Below are positions 26,378 to 35,547 of a stretch of DNA of 64,000 nucleotides, one piece after another; within the stretch, counting starts at the first letter, position 1; each line of letters begins with the position of its first letter. Where the stretch lies: the NCBI GenBank assembly GCA_013398275.1, contig VZSE01005034.1, positions 30,980-94,979 of the forward strand, given 5' to 3'. Made by a program: the position numbers and the translations under genes. The DNA comes from Promerops cafer (Eukaryota > Chordata > Aves > Passeriformes > Nectariniidae). The notes beneath the pieces were generated by a model. That model saw nothing but the letters and a program-made list of their open reading frames with translations, did not search any database and was not told where the DNA came from.

Positions 26378-27133
26378 CCTTTATAAACTATACTTTCCAT
26401 ACTTCTCAGTCTGGCAGGAATTAGGTTTGAGTATTGGGTTTCTCCACATTTTTAGAAGTAATATTAAAATACAGTTTAGTTATGATGTTATCCTTCATGC
26501 AGAATACACTTCTCTCTTCAGTACTGGTTTATTCCATGTATAGAAAGACACACACTGGGATGGGAGAATAAATTCCCATTAATAGCAATACAGGAGCCAT
26601 GTCATAGATGCTTTTGCATAGCTTTTATTCAAAATGTGACAGGGAAATAAGTAAAATTGATCACTGAGCATCATGGCTGCAAATAATAAAGAAGTTGCTT
26701 TTTTAAAATATTTTTAGTGTATAGTAGGGAATATTTTATTAAATGAGAGGACTGAGGTTGTCCCAGGTAGCATTTTTAAATGCTACCAGAAGCTCACACG
26801 ATTATTTTATGGGGTTCTCTTTTACGTATCTCTCTAATATGACCAAGTCCTTATCAAATTGCTGTGTGTGCATGGCTTGGATTAAGAAGGAGGTATGGAT
26901 TCTCAGTATTCAAATAAATTTGTTCTTTTGAATGACCTTTTCCTCTGTTACTTGCGAAAAGTGGCTTATCTCTGTTTCAGGCTTTTTGGAAACTTCACTG
27001 GACCTATATGTTCAGAAACATTAGCGTTTTCCAAGTGAATATATATTCATTTAATTTTAATTTACACTTTTTAGGATTTTAATTTGATACTGGCATCTAA
27101 GAAAAATCTTCAGGTATCAACAATGCTCGAGTC
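26378..27133. other. Intergenic spacer between LTR and CR1
   Basis: AT-rich, non-coding sequence with no gene or repeat recognised. Confidence 0.6.
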
Positions 27134-28069
27134 ATGGGTGGTGTTCCCTGGGCTCAGTATTGTGTTCAGTATCTTTACTGACAATCTGGATGAGGGAATT
27201 GAGTCTACAGTAAATACACAGGTGACACAAAGTTGGGTGGCAGAGTTGATCTGCTGGAGAGCAGGAATTCTGTGCAGGGGATCTGGACTGGCTGGATCAG
27301 TGGGCTGAGACCAACAGAATGAGGTTGAACAAAGCCCAGTGCTGAGTCCTGCCCTTGGGTCACAGCAACCCCAGGCAGTGCCACAGGCTGGGGACAGAGT
27401 GGCTGGGAAGCTGGCCAGTGCAAAAGGACCTGGGGGTGCTGGTCAGCAGTGGCTGAACATGAGCCAGCGTGTGCCCAGGGGGCCAAGAAGGCCAAGGGCA
27501 TCCTGGCCTGGGTCAGCAATAGTGTGGCCAGCAGGGCCAGGGCAGGGATTGTCCCCCTGTACTCAGCACTGGTGGGGCCACGCCTCAAGAGCTGTGTCCA
27601 GTTCTGGGCCCCTCACTACAGGAAGGACACTGCGGTGCTGGAGTGTCCAGAGAAGGGCAGTGGAGCTGGGGAAGGGTCTGGAGCACAAGTCCTGTGAGGA
27701 GTGGCTGAGGTAGCTGGGGGTGCTTAGCCTGGAGGAGAGGCAGCCCAGGGGCACCTTACTGCTCTACAGCTCCCTGACAGGAGGGTGCAGCCAGGTGGGG
27801 GTCAGCCTCTTCTCCCATGCAGCCAGTGACAGGATGAGAGGACATTGTGCCAGGAGAGATTCAGGCTGGATGTTAGCTAGAAACTCTTCACAGAAAGGGT
27901 GACTAGATACTTACCTGCCCAGTAAGGTGATGGAATCACTGTTGCTGGAGGTGTTTGAGGAAAGACTGGATATGGCACTCAGGGCCATAGTCTGGTTAAC
28001 ATGGTGGTGTTCAGTCATAGCTCGGACTTGATGATCTGGGACACCTTTTCCAACCTAATTTATTCTGTG
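27134..28069 (+). mobile_element. CR1 LINE, 5'-truncated (end of ORF2 plus 3' UTR)
   Basis: Begins with the conserved CR1 reverse-transcriptase-end sequence (GGTGGTGTTCCCTGGGCTCA, then ATCTTTACTGACAATCTGGA). It continues through the usual TTGGGTCACAGCAACCCCAGGC, CCTGGGGGTGCTGGTC and GGACACTGCGGTGCTGGAG blocks and ends CTTTTCCAACCTAATTTATTCTGTG, the CR1 3' terminus. The open frames in it are broken and not functional. The copy is 5' truncated, as most CR1 copies are. It lies 0.3 kb upstream of the LAMTOR3 CpG island. Confidence 0.93.
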
Positions 28070-28180
28070 CTTGGCCTGTAGCAGCTCTCTTTTTTTGGAG
28101 AAAAAGCATTGTTACATGATGAGGGTCCTGCATGCTGATAAAAACAGATATGCAGTTACCATTGTTACACTGTAGGCATC

Positions 28181-28221
28181 TACTAAATTTATTTATTTAG
28201 TAGATTTATTTATTTATTTCT
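28181..28221. repeat. (TTTA)n simple repeat
   Basis: Two short runs of TTTA units separated by GTAGA. The first run lies inside an 8-bp inverted repeat, TACTAAAT...ATTTAGTA (28181-28202). Confidence 0.8.
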
Positions 28222-28475
28222 TCACATTACCTGTTAAACTATTAGCCTGCAGGTCCATGGTTTGATGGACTAGATCCAAAAGTAGGGGAAATAGGCAACA
28301 GTGGAAGAGTGGCAGTAACTCTACTCGGCAGCAAAAGACGTTTGCTTTCTGTTGTTGACGATCTTTAACTGAAACGCTGCGGTTTGTTTTGGTTTTGGTT
28401 AGTTTTGCTGCCGGGGCGGAGCGGGGCGGAGGCGGTGGGGAAGCGGTTCCGGGGCCGGGAGGGCGGTGCCGTGGC

Positions 28476-28484
28476 TCATGTGAC
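28476..28484 (+). promoter_or_regulatory. LAMTOR3: E-box / CLEAR-like site TCATGTGAC
   Basis: TCATGTGAC contains the E-box CATGTG with the TCA...TGA flanks preferred by MiT/TFE factors (TFEB, TFE3, MITF). It sits between the GC boxes and the presumed non-coding exon end. Lysosomal and Ragulator genes are known MiT/TFE targets. One site fitting a short motif is only suggestive. Confidence 0.4.
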
Positions 28485-28499
28485 AGCGGCTCCGAGGGG

Positions 28500-28543
28500 A
28501 AGCGGCGGCGGAGCAGTGCGGGGCGCGCCGGGGGCGCGGACAG
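28500..28543 (+). other. LAMTOR3: LAMTOR3 non-coding exon 1 (3' end only; inferred)
   Basis: A donor-like GACAG|GTACGG at 28543/28544 pairs with an acceptor TCTTGTCTCGCAG ending at 28745, just 42 bases before the start codon. Human LAMTOR3 also has an untranslated first exon. The 5' end is not defined; 28500 is nominal. Confidence 0.5.
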
Positions 28544-28688
28544 GTACGGCGGGGCGGGCAGGGCAGGGCAGGGAGCGCCCCCCCGCACCCCCCTCCCGGT
28601 GCGCGGTGGTCTCGGCCCAACCGAGCGCCCTTCCCGGCGCGGCTGGGAGCGGCTCTACCATGGCAGCGGGGCAGGGGGTGGCGGCCGG

Positions 28689-28731
28689 NNNNNNNNNNNN
28701 NNNNNNNNNNNNNNNNNNNNNNNNNNNNNNN
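28689..28731. other. Assembly gap (43 N)
   Basis: Run of N inside the GC-rich LAMTOR3 first intron. Open frames that seem to cross it are artefacts. Gap size may be nominal. Confidence 0.99.
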
Positions 28732-28787
28732 CTCTTGTCTCGCAGGCCCGTGGAGGTGGCGGAGGCGGCACCGGGCGGGCCCCAGCC

Positions 28788-28796
28788 ATGGCCGAC
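28788..28796 (+). CDS. LAMTOR3: LAMTOR3 first coding exon (MAD)
   Basis: Only three codons, ATG GCC GAC, before GTGAGT. The exon itself probably begins at 28746 with 42 bases of 5' UTR after an acceptor CTCGCAG. It is far too short for gene-finders based on open frames. Confidence 0.93.
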
Positions 28797-31700
28797 GTGA
28801 GTGCGGCTCCGCGGGACGGGCGGGACGCGGGCGGTGGCTTCTGGCGGGGGTGGGGTCGGGGGATGCCGAGGTCGGGCCGGGGCCGTCCGGGCGGGCGGGC
28901 GGAGTTTCGGGCCGGGCGGAGAGGGAGCTCCGGAGGTGCCCTGAGTAACGCGCCGCCCGTCTCTGCCCGCAGGACCTGAAGCGGTTCCTGTACAAGAAGC
29001 TGCCGAGGTAACGCGGGGCTGTGCGGGGCGGGCGGCGAGGGCCATCCGGTGCCATCCCTCTGCCACGGGCAGGGACACTTCCCACTAAACCCGGTTGCTC
29101 AGAGCCCCATCCAGCCTGGCCTTGGACACTTCCAGGGTGGGGTATCCACAGCCTCCCTGGGCAATCTTTTCCAGTATTTCACCACCCTCGCAGTAAAGAA
29201 TTTCTTCCTAACATCTAACCGCAATTTCCTGGTTTTCAATTTGTACCCATTACTCCTTGTCCTGTCACTGCAGTTCCTGATGAAGAGTCCCTTTCTGGCT
29301 TCCCTGTAAACCCCCGTCAGATGCTGGAAGGTTGCTGTGAGGTCTCTGTCTACCTTCCCTTCTCCAGTCTGAACAGCCCCAACTTCCTCCTGTCTTTGCA
29401 GGGGAAGTGCTCCAGCCCTCTTATCAACTTCATGGCTTCCTCTGGACTTGCTCCAGCCGTTTAATGTCCTTCTTATTATTGGGGCCACCAGACCTGTACT
29501 AAACAGAACAAATACTAAATCAGTGAAGGCATCAGGTTTTTTTCATGTTTTCCCCTTCCTTTCACATTTGTTCATAAAAAACCCCCTTTCCTACTAGTTA
29601 CTGTGTTTTTAAAATGGTGTCTCTTCTTTTCTTCCTTTTTTTTTTTGCAGCGTTGAAGGTCTTCATGCTATTGTAGTCTCAGATAGAGATGGTGTGCCTG
29701 TTATCAAAGGTAACTTCAGCTTCTTGCTGTGGCCTGCAGCTGAAATCCTGATTGAACAGCAGGGGGTGGAGAAGTACAGAAAAGTCTTCCTGGTTATGCC
29801 AAATATCCAAATATCCCAAGTGGTAGAATTAAATTGGACTTTAAATAAAACTTCAGTAGTTGATTATGTATCTCTTTAAATATATCCTTTTGTTTTTGCC
29901 CTCAGTAATTGTAGTCCATAGAAGTTTTCCTTCGTGACAGGGGTTGGAGTGCTGTAAGGTCCTTGTATCTTCAAGTCCCCCACAGGCTGATTGATACTAA
30001 GTAGTAGAGAGACCTTGGCAGTGTTTTGTTGGCTTTTTTGGTACTGTAGTTTTTATGTTCCACAGTCTTTGTTTCAGATGTTTTTGGCTTGTGACTACAA
30101 TAGTTTAAGGATACAAAGATTCAAGTATTGCAGATTTATTTTGTTCAATGCCCCAGAGTATTCAAACACCCAGCAGAACTTGCACATCTTTGCAGTCAAG
30201 TGACTGTGAGCCAGCAGTCAGTTCAAAGGCTGGAAAGGGTACAAACAGTGTGGGACATGGAACCCAAGGGACATCAGCACAGGCTGTGCAGCTAAAGGAA
30301 AAGACTTTCTTAGGTATGCTAGGAAGGATGCTGGTATAATGAGCTTTGATCACATGGACAGCATTAAGTGATGTACAGCTGGTGAAAACTGTCTGGTGTT
30401 CCTGTGGGAGCACCTCAGATGTCTTGCATGTTTCTCTGCTTTTGGCAGAGCGCTAAGCTGGATGAGGGCTTGGGATGCAGTCAGAGACTCCATGTAAAGA
30501 TAAGGATTTTCTTGTTTTGTTCTAGTTGCCAATGATAACGCTCCAGAACATGCACTGCGACCTGGCTTTTTGTCCACCTTTGCCCTTGCCACAGATCAGG
30601 GCAGTAAGTTAGGACTCTCTAAAAACAAAAGTATCATCTGCTATTACAATACATACCAGGTGAGTAAACCTCAGTGTGCCCTGTCCTCAGTGACTTGAGC
30701 TGTTCCTGCATTACGTTGAGCAAGAGAAAGAACGTTGTTTAAGCTTTGGTAGATTTTCACAAGGCTGCTATTGAAGTAATTTTGGTTTATTTCTTACACA
30801 GCTTAAATGGTTAAGCCAGATTTTCACAGTATTTTTTAAACTTCTCTTAAATACTGGTTGACATGGTCAAGTGTAGTAATTCTGAATTTGCAGGAGGTAT
30901 TGCTTGTATGGTCTTCTGAATTTCTTATGAAGGGTTTATGTTCTCTTTTATAAACAATATTTATAATTAGTGACACCTAACATTAACTAAAGCACGTGCA
31001 GCCTACTTCATAGCTAATCTTGCTGCCAGTGTGGCTTTGAGGTAAGAAGGCTTTGAAATACCACTCACATTTTTCACAAATAAATTTATTATTTTTGTCT
31101 AGAAGTCCATCATCTACTACATTTCTGCTCCTTCGTGAGTTCTGGTGGTCCTGAGAGCTTTTAATTATGACTGCAGTAAATTGACCAGCTGTTTAGCCTA
31201 CAGTGTGTCAAGCTTTGTTTGGAAATTAAGTGGGTGAATGAGTTCATTTGCCCACATCAGTACATTGCTCTGACTCTCTTGATGCTACTACCTTACTGTT
31301 GTACCCACGGTGCCTGTTAATGGAAGAACAGATACTTCTGTACAGGGAACAGTATTTTAAAACAATAAACCTGCCTGCCCCCCTGTTTCCTGTGGAGGGT
31401 GTGGTCTCCACAGTGTAATCTGCAGGGTCTGCAGCTGAGGTAGGGTTCTGGTGGACAGCACACTGTAGAACGTGGAGGCAGAGGGAAATGCCAGGTTTTC
31501 CACGTGCAGCTCCCTGTACTGTAGTGTAAGTTCTGTTGGTGTTTTTAACCATGAATCTCAAGAAATAGATACACTGAAAAGTCACCTCTGTGGCTCTTGC
31601 TCCCGCTTGTCCTTTAAACACAGGAGGCTGCTTGTTGTGGAAGGAATTTATGTGGAAAGAATTTATCAGAGCCCTGGCATCCAAGTTGTGTTAGCTGCTG

Positions 31701-32570
31701 GCTGAGTGCTTCTCTCTCCTTGCAGGTGGTGCAGTTCAATCGCTTACCTTTGGTGGTGAGTTTCATTGCTAGCAGCAATGCCAATACAGGTATGTCTACA
31801 CATTTGTTTTAAAGATTGCAGTATTTTAAGGCCCAGGTATTTTAATAATTGAAAATAAATTCCCTGAATTCACTTCAAGCTGTGTTAACTTTGTTCCTGC
31901 TGTGAATTTTGCCAGCATATTGTGAAAGGTGAGAAGGCAAAGTGTGAGTAAAAATTGACAGATTTTAGGTGGCTTGCTGGAGTTGTTACTCCTCTAGAAG
32001 CATATTTCTCCTGTGGTTAGCCTCGCCCTTGCTGCACGGGCAGGCACTGTGCTGTACAAGCCAGCTCTTTGGTCTCTTTGTCAGTCAAGTTAACATTCTG
32101 CAGGAACATGTGCAGATTAGTCTTCAGTTCTGTGGGGTGGGGAAATCCTTCAGCCAGACCCTAGCCTTGCTTGTGAGGACATTGGCTAATGAATATGAGC
32201 AGAAGGGATTTAATTCTGGTACAGCTTCTTGGGCTGCAGTAGCTATGGGAAGCAGCAAGGCAGTAGTGGGGGAGGGTTGTGCTGCCCTGGGTGCCTCTTT
32301 TAGTGCCAGGGACTGTAGACACCCTGCCTGGGGGTGCTGCCCACTATTCACAGGAGAGTGAGTAGCTCACATGAAACATTTCAGGCTTTGAAAAACACTG
32401 CCTGTGACTTGGGAGGGGGAGGGAGCTGTAGGCTTTGGAGAGAGGCTTCTCAGTGATGTTGTTTGATGGAATATTCTGTCTCTTCTCTCTTTCCAGGGCT
32501 GATTGTGAGTTTGGAGAAGGAGCTCACGCCCCTGTTTGAAGAACTGAGGCAGGTTGTTGAAGTTTCTTAA
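28788..32570 (+). CDS. LAMTOR3: LAMTOR3, late endosomal/lysosomal adaptor, MAPK and MTOR activator 3 (MP1); complete
   Basis: Roadblock/LC7-fold subunit of the Ragulator complex. With LAMTOR2 (p14) it forms a heterodimer on the late endosome/lysosome surface that recruits Rag GTPases and mTORC1, and it scaffolds MEK1-ERK1. Spliced frame: 28788-28796, 28973-29007, 29651-29709, 30526-30659, 31726-31789, 32497-32570, giving 375 nt and 124 residues, the same length as human. The sequence differs from the human protein at only a few positions as I remember it (for example SSNANTG where human has SSSANTG, and ELTPLFEEL where human has ELAPLFEEL). The start has a strong context (G at -3, G at +4). 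All splice sites are GT-AG and all phases close. It has no signal peptide or membrane helix; membrane attachment in the complex comes from LAMTOR1. The gene is compact, about 4.9 kb. Confidence 0.98.
28973..29007 (+). CDS. LAMTOR3: LAMTOR3 second coding exon
   Basis: Encodes DLKRFLYKKLP and AG of a split Ser, forming the N-terminal helix. Donor GTAACG at 29008 is a weaker-than-consensus site. A CR1 insertion starts only about 35 bases further on. Confidence 0.96.
29008..29042 (+). other. LAMTOR3: LAMTOR3 intron start before the CR1 insertion
   Basis: Only about 35 bases of unique GC-rich intron separate the donor from repeat sequence. Confidence 0.7.
29043..29500 (-). mobile_element. CR1 LINE 3' fragment in LAMTOR3 intron
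   Basis: The top strand carries the reverse complement of the CR1 3' region: CTGCCACGGGCAGGGACACT, GTTGCTCAGAGCCCCATCCA, CCTGGCCTTGGACACTTCC, CAGTAAAGAATTTCTTCCTA, and then GACTTGCTCCAGCC toward the 5' end of the element. The extreme 3' octamer is missing or degraded at the left end. The element is inserted against the direction of the gene. Confidence 0.92.
29651..29709 (+). CDS. LAMTOR3: LAMTOR3 third coding exon
   Basis: C completes Ser, then VEGLHAIVVSDRDGVPVIK, the first beta strands of the roadblock fold. The upstream T-rich acceptor tract is long (29625-29650). It ends with G of a split Val codon. Confidence 0.97.
29710..30525 (+). other. LAMTOR3: LAMTOR3 intron after the third coding exon
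   Basis: 816 bp, no repeat recognised. Ends TTGTTCTAG. Confidence 0.85.
30526..30659 (+). CDS. LAMTOR3: LAMTOR3 fourth coding exon
   Basis: The largest coding exon, 134 nt. It encodes ANDNAPEHALRPGFLSTFAL, then ATDQGSKLGLSKNKSIICYY and NTYQ, the long helix and central strand that form the dimer interface with LAMTOR2. Donor GTGAGT. Confidence 0.98.
30660..31725 (+). other. LAMTOR3: LAMTOR3 intron after the fourth coding exon
   Basis: 1.07 kb. The minus-strand open frame across 31244-31684 resembles nothing I recognise and has no splice or coding support. Confidence 0.8.
31726..31789 (+). CDS. LAMTOR3: LAMTOR3 fifth coding exon
   Basis: Encodes VVQFNRLPLVVSFIASSNAN and T, ending in G of a split Gly. 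Acceptor CTCTCCTTGCAG, donor GTATGT. Confidence 0.97.
31790..32496 (+). other. LAMTOR3: LAMTOR3 last intron
   Basis: 707 bp, somewhat GC-rich in the middle. Nothing recognised. Confidence 0.8.
32497..32570 (+). CDS. LAMTOR3: LAMTOR3 last coding exon and stop
   Basis: Encodes LIVSLEKELTPLFEELRQVV then EVS and TAA at 32568-32570. The C-terminal helix is identical in length to the mammalian protein. Confidence 0.98.
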
Positions 32571-33360
32571 CCTGATGGTATAGCCAGAGTGCAGCATTCC
32601 TCTGCAGCCCAGTGGACAAAAAGATTCAATAATCCTCAGTCAAATAACACGTCTCAGAAGAAATACCACAGCTCCTTAGTATACTAAGAAAGAGTAAATT
32701 GTACATAGTACTGAATCTGAAATGATCTACTAGTCTGTTGTAGGTGGATGTAACTTTAGGCCATGCTTCTTGTATTGTGCAGTACTGGAGAGCCCACCAA
32801 AATAGCTCCCATGGAGTTTGGCTCAGCCAGCTGAGCCAGGTCGGCGCGAAGCCCTTGGCTCAAAGGAGCAACCCCCAGATCCCTTCCTTTACAGGGCACC
32901 AGGCACGTGGCAGGGTGTGTCCTCAGGCTGGGCACCACTACGTGTGGGAAAGCAGATCAGGTGGAGAGAGTGAGCAAGGACATGGTTGGAGGCATTGTGA
33001 GAGCAAGTGTGTTAGCGGTGATGTGTCAGTACAATCAGTCAGTATCCCAGCTTTCTTACACGGGGTGTGCTTTGGCAAGGGAGTGCTACTAATCTGGATG
33101 CTAGCTGCATCCTGCTTCCACCAGGAAGAAAGCTGTTTCTATGGAAGCTGTTGCTTTTTAGGGGTTTTCATGATGCCTAGCTAAAAGCACCCAAACAATG
33201 TCTCACTTCTTCATGGGTTTTTTTTGTGTAGTATGTTTGTGAAGATCTCATGTCTCATAGTCTTTGTGTGGGTTCATCACTGGTGACACTCTCAGCTTAT
33301 TTACCCTTAGGTTTTCTTAAGTAAATAAATATAAATAAAATACAGTATTTTTAAATGACA
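32571..33360 (+). other. LAMTOR3: LAMTOR3 3' untranslated region
   Basis: About 0.78 kb from stop to two overlapping poly(A) signals (AATAAA at 33324-33329 and 33334-33339). The stretch holds no other gene. Confidence 0.7.
33324..33339 (+). terminator. LAMTOR3: LAMTOR3 poly(A) signals
   Basis: Two AATAAA hexamers ten bases apart, in an A/T-rich stretch and followed by GT-rich sequence around 33360-33390. Confidence 0.7.
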
Positions 33361-34299
33361 GAGCCTGGTCCACTCTTCTGTTGCACTGTAATACCCCACA
33401 GCACATTTGCTTGTCTTTAGAGAGAGCAGGTCTCTTAATTGTTTGTAAATGTCCAAAATCCATGAATTTATAGGCTGCAAACTAACCAGTGTGTCTCTCA
33501 GTTGGGCAGTAAGGATACCAAGACCCAGGACAGTGCAGAGATCCTGTTGCTGAGGATCAAGCCTATGGTCTTAGCCCCATCCTGTTGTTCCCTCCCGTGT
33601 CCCCCCCTTGTGACAACTGCTAAGCCCTGCAGGTCTGGGGGACAGCTCTGGGCAGGTCTGTGCCCCAGGCTGGGAAAGGGGCTGCCATGGCCCCGTGTTC
33701 ACACCTCATCGACCTTCAGTGCATCAGGCAGGATGAGGGGAAACAGTGGTGCTGGAAATGACCACTGGGAGTTCTTGGCTCAAAAAGAGATTACAGCTTG
33801 TCAGTCAACCTCCTTCCATTTCAGCTAAGCTGGAATGGGACTTTGGTTGCTGGTCATTACAGAAGCAGCTGGAAGTTGTGTGTAGTTCTGGCAAAGTGTG
33901 TTTGTGTTCCAGCAAAGGCCTCCCCTTGCTGTTTGCTTCTGCTCAACCCTTCTGTCTGTGAGGGCTTCCAAGGCCACCTAAGCCCCCAGTTTCTTTCGCT
34001 GGCTTCAGTTTTGACACCATGTGCTGAACTTGTTTCCAGTGTTTTGTGAAGCAGCCTGTTGCTGTGAAAAAGGGAAGGCTACATTTGTGGTTTCCCTACT
34101 AGCTCCATTTCCAAGCCATGTGCACAGGACAGTGATGCTGCTGGAGATTTTCATCTCTCTCTTCCCCTTACGCTGCTTCTCTCTCACACAAACTCAGCAA
34201 AGGTTTTTAACTAAATGGGAGATCCCAGTTTGTTAGAACTTCATTAAGGGACAAAGGAGGACAAAGCTTTAACTATACACTACAGGAATACAAAAGACC
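33361..34299. other. Intergenic spacer between convergent LAMTOR3 and DAPP1
   Basis: About 0.94 kb of mixed composition separating the 3' ends. The open frames in it are short and unrelated to known proteins. Confidence 0.65.
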
Positions 34300-34304
34300 T
34301 GTGG

Positions 34305-35496
34305 TAGTTTTATAATGGCATTTTATTCAGAAAACAGTCTGTATAAAAATATTTACAAATACTTTGAATTTCTAAGTTGAAATAAAATGCTATTTATATG
34401 TCCAAATCTAGATTTTCTTTCTTCTTCTAATGTGCTTTTGCCTGCCTCTTCTGCACTCTTCTCCCAGTAAAGGCAATTACCAAACACCTTCTGCATGAGC
34501 AATGCCAAACACAGACTGCAGTGTTGCATAGCAGGAGAGGTTTGCAGATGCTGTTTCAGCATAAATGTGATTTTTATGCAGGGAGAGAGGGTCCCCATTC
34601 TTTGCCCAGCCCTCGTGGAGGCACAGGATTGCTCAGGGGCTCTTGCAGCTGGGTCAAGCTGGTCTTGAACCTCTCCAGCGTGTCAAACTTTCCTTCCAAA
34701 ATGTAACATCTATTTTGAGTACAGCACCAACGTCGTGGGGTTCCACTTCTTGTCTCTCTAGTGAGCCACAGCTGCTGTTAAATGTGTGTCCAATGAGTGC
34801 CAGGAAGCAGCTACTGTTTCTCATAACCCTGGTTTGTATACAAGTTTGCTTACACAGTGCTGCTCACTGTTACCTACAGATGCTGTTTGAAACAAACATT
34901 CCCTTGTAGCCATCACTGTGGTAAAAAGCTAAACCATATAAAAATTTGTTTGACCAGAACTAAGTGTCACCTATCTGTCACTTCGAAGAGGGCCTTGAAA
35001 TACTACTCTGTGGATTGCAATATAGATACTATTTACAACATGTAATTCTGTCATTTTTCTTTTGGTTTAAAGCCTAAACAGGTAATAAAAAGATATTTAA
35101 TGTTTCCAGAAAGGACCTGTTTTAAACAAAAGGTTCAAGGTTACAGAACATGATACTGATGCTTAGTTGTGTTGCAGCTTGCCATAAATTACTGAGTGCT
35201 CTGAATAACCCCAAAGGTTTTGAACAGTGACTGCTTCTGTGATTAGTTGGCAGGTGTTTGAATTAAGTGCATTACAGGCATACACCACACGTATCAAACC
35301 CACACTCTGGTTCTGCAACCGTCCCCACGCGTGACTCGGCAGCCCCAGAGCGCCCAGAGCTGCAGGGTCCCGTGTGTGGAGCTGGGTGACATCTGTGTGG
35401 GGGCACAGACAGCACTGGAGACGTGAGGCTGCCCTCTGGTAAGCAATGCCTTCCCCTTGGAGAGAGGCAACTCCTGCCAGTGGAGCAGGAGCACAG
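34305..35496 (-). other. DAPP1: DAPP1 3' untranslated region
   Basis: Region between the minus-strand stop codon (35497-35499) and the AATAAA at 34322-34327. No coding sequence recognised. Confidence 0.6.
34322..34327 (-). terminator. DAPP1: DAPP1 poly(A) signal
   Basis: TTTATT on the top strand is AATAAA on the minus strand, about 1.17 kb after the DAPP1 stop codon. The cleavage site would be near 34300-34310. Confidence 0.6.
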
Positions 35497-35547
35497 CTAG
35501 GAACTGAGGGTGGCGTTGCGCTCCTCCAGCTTCTTCCGTATTTGTGA
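35497..35547 (-). CDS. DAPP1: DAPP1 exon 9: C-terminal tail
   Basis: The minus strand reads SQIRKKLEERNATLSS then TAG. Acceptor CTCTGTTCCAG. SQIRK is the conserved end of the PH domain C-terminal helix. The tail after it is six residues shorter than the human one and unrelated to it. Confidence 0.92.
   Translation of the reverse strand, partial: SQIRKKLEERNATLSS

Larger units (their letters stand above)
28405..29042 (+). promoter_or_regulatory. LAMTOR3: LAMTOR3 CpG-island promoter
   Basis: Abrupt switch to very GC- and CpG-rich sequence. Two GC boxes (GGGGCGG) lie at 28413-28419 and 28423-28429, and there is no TATA box. The island runs through the non-coding first exon, the gap, and coding exons 1-2. 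It ends where a CR1 begins. This is the usual architecture of a housekeeping promoter. Confidence 0.85.

Noticed and set aside
27084..27713. Open frames over the 27 kb CR1
   Set aside because: They are remnants of CR1 sequence broken by stops and frame changes, not host genes.
28384..29085. Open frames of 138-228 codons crossing the N run
   Set aside because: They read through unknown bases (X residues) in a CpG island, so their continuity is not real. LAMTOR3 exons occupy another frame.
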